From Phylloscopus collybita (lineage: Eukaryota > Chordata > Aves > Passeriformes > Phylloscopidae), in assembly GCA_027886175.1 (NCBI GenBank), contig JAJNNQ010000027.1:11298001-11362000 (forward strand): 64,000 nt of DNA, read 5' to 3'. Positions 62,031 through 64,000 of the stretch are shown in pieces. Positions within the stretch are counted from its first letter, which is position 1, and each line of letters opens with the position of its first letter. The position numbers were made by a program, and so were the translations under genes. Below the pieces are notes generated by a model. It ran no database searches. It worked only from the letters and a program-made list of their open reading frames with translations, and had not been told where the DNA came from.

Positions 62031-64000
62031 TGGTTTCCAATGGAAAAGTTCCAGTGTTCGTGTCTAATGCTGTCTGCCTGCCACTGAGCTTCTCTCTGTT
62101 GAAATTCCATAGAAATGAGGATATCTCCTCGATGCAATCAACCACCAGACGGAAGTTTGTCTGCCTTTGTAGTGCCAAAGGCCTCCTTCAAACTGACATC
62201 AGGAACGTGGGGTGGAGACTTTGGTTTCCCGTAGAAATGGGCCACTGTTCGTGTCTGATGCTATGTGCCTGCCACTGGGCTTCTTCCTACTAAAATTCCA
62301 CTAAAATTCGATAGAAATGAGGATATCTCCCAGGTGCAATCTACAACCAGATGGAAGATTTTCTGCCCGTGTACTACCAAAGCCCTCCTAAGAAACTGAC
62401 ATCAGGAACCAGGGGTGGAGACTTTGTTTTCCCGTGGAAAACGGCCAGCGTTCGTGTCTAATGCTGTCTACTTGCCACTGGGCTTCTGCCTACTTTAATT
62501 CCACTAGAATTCCATACAAATGAGGATATCTCCAAGATGCAATATGCCACCAGTCGGAAGTTTGTCTGTTCTTGTAGTGCAAAAGGCTTCCTAAAAACTG
62601 ACATCAGGAACCTGGCCTGGAGACTTTGGTTTCCCTTGGAAAAGGCCACTATTCAGGTCTAATTCTGTGTGCCTGCCGCTGGGATTCGGCGGACTGAAAT
62701 TCCTCTAAAATTCTATAAAATTGAGAATATCTCGCAGGTGCAATCTACTCCCGGTTTGAAGTTTCTCTGCACTTGTAGTGCCAAAGGGCTCCTATAAACT
62801 CACTTCTTAAACGTAGGATGTATAATTTAGTTTCCCGTGGAATAGGGCACTGTTCATGCCTAATGCTGTGTGCCTGCCACTGGGCATATGCCTGCTAAAA
62901 TTCCATACATATGAAGACATCTCCCAGGTGCAATCTACCACCAGATGGAAGTTTTTCTGCCCTTGTACTTCCAAACGCCTCTTACAAACTAACATCAGGA
63001 ACGTGGGGTAGAGACTTCGGTTTCCCATGGAAAAGGGGCACCGTTTGTGTCTAATGCTGTCTGCCTGCCACTGGGGTTATGCCTGCTGAAATTCCTCAAA
63101 AATGAGGATATCTCCCACACGGAATCTACCCCCAGTTGGAAGTTTGTCTGCCCTCGTAGTGCCAAAGCCCTCCTACAAACTGACATCAGGCACGTGAGAT
63201 GGAGACTTTGGTTTCTTAAGGAAATGGACCACCGTTCGTATCTAATGCTGTCTGCCAGACACTGGGCTTATGCCTATTAAAATTCCACTAAAATTCTATA
63301 CAAATGAGGATACCTCCCAGGTGAAATCTACCACGAAATGGAAGTTTGTCTGCCCCTGTAGAGCCAAAGGCTTCCTACAAATTGACATCAAGAACCTGAG
63401 GCGGAGACTTTGGTTTCCCATGGAAAACGGCCACCGTTCGCGTCTAATGCTGTCTGCCTGCCGCTGGGCTTATGGCTATTAAAATTACATACAAATGAGG
63501 ATATCTCCTAGATGCAATATGCCACCAATTGGAACTTTGTCTCCTCCTGTAGTGCCAGAGGCCTCCTAGAAAATGACATGAGGAACCTGGGGTGGAGACT
63601 TTGGTTTCCCATGGAAATGAGCCACTACTCATGTCTAATTCTGTCTACCTGCTGCTGGGATTCTGTCTACTAAAATTCCACTAAAATTCCATACAAATGA
63701 GAATATCTCCCAGGTGCAATCTAACACCAGATGGAAGATTCTCTGCCCTTGTGTTTCCAAAGGCCTCCTACAAACTGCCATCAGGAACCTGGGGTGGAGA
63801 CTTTGCTTTCCCATGGAAAAGGACCACCGTTTCTGTCTAATGCTGTCTGCCTGGCACTGTGGTTATGACTGCTGAAGTTCCATACAAATGCGGATATCTC
63901 CCAGGTGTAATCTACCACCGGGTGGAAGTTTGTCTGCCCCCATAGTGCCAAAGGCCTCCTAAAAACTGACATCAGGAACGGGGGTGGAGACTTTTGTTTC
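60256..64000 (-). repeat. 191-bp satellite array, block 7 (minus orientation)
   Basis: Minus monomers run from CTTTGGTGTCCCATGG to the window edge. The first 1.8 kb mirrors 39.0-40.77 kb, including the most divergent monomers. The stretch 62.93-63.30 kb is instead the reverse complement of monomers resembling 5.65-6.05 kb; both share CAGTGTCTGGCAGAC and AAGAGGCGTTTGGAAGTAC. No gene is visible, and the array continues off the right edge. Confidence 0.95.

Noticed and set aside
5684..63972. Open frames of about 60-174 codons recurring in the 191-bp satellite
   Set aside because: Each is one or a few monomers read in one frame. They vary and break with monomer divergence and lie on both strands at the same place, so there is no sign of coding constraint.
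5645..64000. CENP-B box in the 191-bp monomer
   Set aside because: GTTCGTGTCTAATGCTG has TTCG, but the required A and CGGG at the set spacing are absent. No other monomer position fits the core.

Overview
The window looks like satellite DNA (centromeric or pericentromeric type) from a vertebrate, most probably a bird. It has no host gene that I can support. Almost all of it is two tandem-repeat families: a 499-bp, visibly CpG-rich satellite (about 6.7 kb in total) and a satellite of about 191 bp (about 53 kb, very roughly 270 monomers). The bird assignment rests mainly on one endogenous retrovirus whose transmembrane Env has the alpharetrovirus layout (fusion loop between Cys9 and Cys45, then CX6CC). 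A 191-bp satellite has been reported from zebra finch centromeres (Tgut191A). The matching unit length suggests a songbird, but I could not compare sequences.

Layout. 1-2837: 499-bp units in one orientation. 2838-5644: the same units inverted, forming a palindrome with almost no spacer. 5645-17273: 191-bp satellite in the orientation I call plus (reads TTTCCATGGGAAA, then AGGCCTTTGG, then GATATCCTC). 17274-21006: a deleted class II endogenous retrovirus bounded by the 6-bp duplication GTCCTC. It keeps a 79-bp 5' LTR stub, an RNase H-integrase pol remnant, env, a polypurine tract and a full 708-bp 3' LTR. 21007-40766: plus satellite again. 40767-49724: minus. 49725-50517: plus. 50518-51604: a second 499-bp island. 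51605-53626: minus. 53627-60255: plus. 60256-64000: minus.

The right half is organised as a large imperfect palindrome. About 39.0-50.2 kb is mirrored by about 53.1-62.0 kb, with patchy continuation to 37.6 and 62.9 kb, and the 499-bp island lies in the central region. The orientation switches at 40,766 and 60,255 are reverse complements of each other, as are those at 49,723 and 53,625. Each pair is therefore one ancestral breakpoint copied into both arms. On top of this are a very recent 2,709-bp tandem duplication (40,974-46,391), a duplication of about 5.1 kb (best preserved at 24.74-26.14 and 29.85-31.25 kb), and ordered blocks recurring about 24 kb apart (8.4-10.45 and 32.45-34.55 kb).

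The recurring theme is that both 499-bp islands lie at centres of inverted symmetry. The first island is itself a palindrome and the second sits between the arms of a larger one. I see no tRNA, rRNA, CRISPR, telomeric repeat or CENP-B box. Many short open frames recur once per satellite monomer and are by-products of the repeat.
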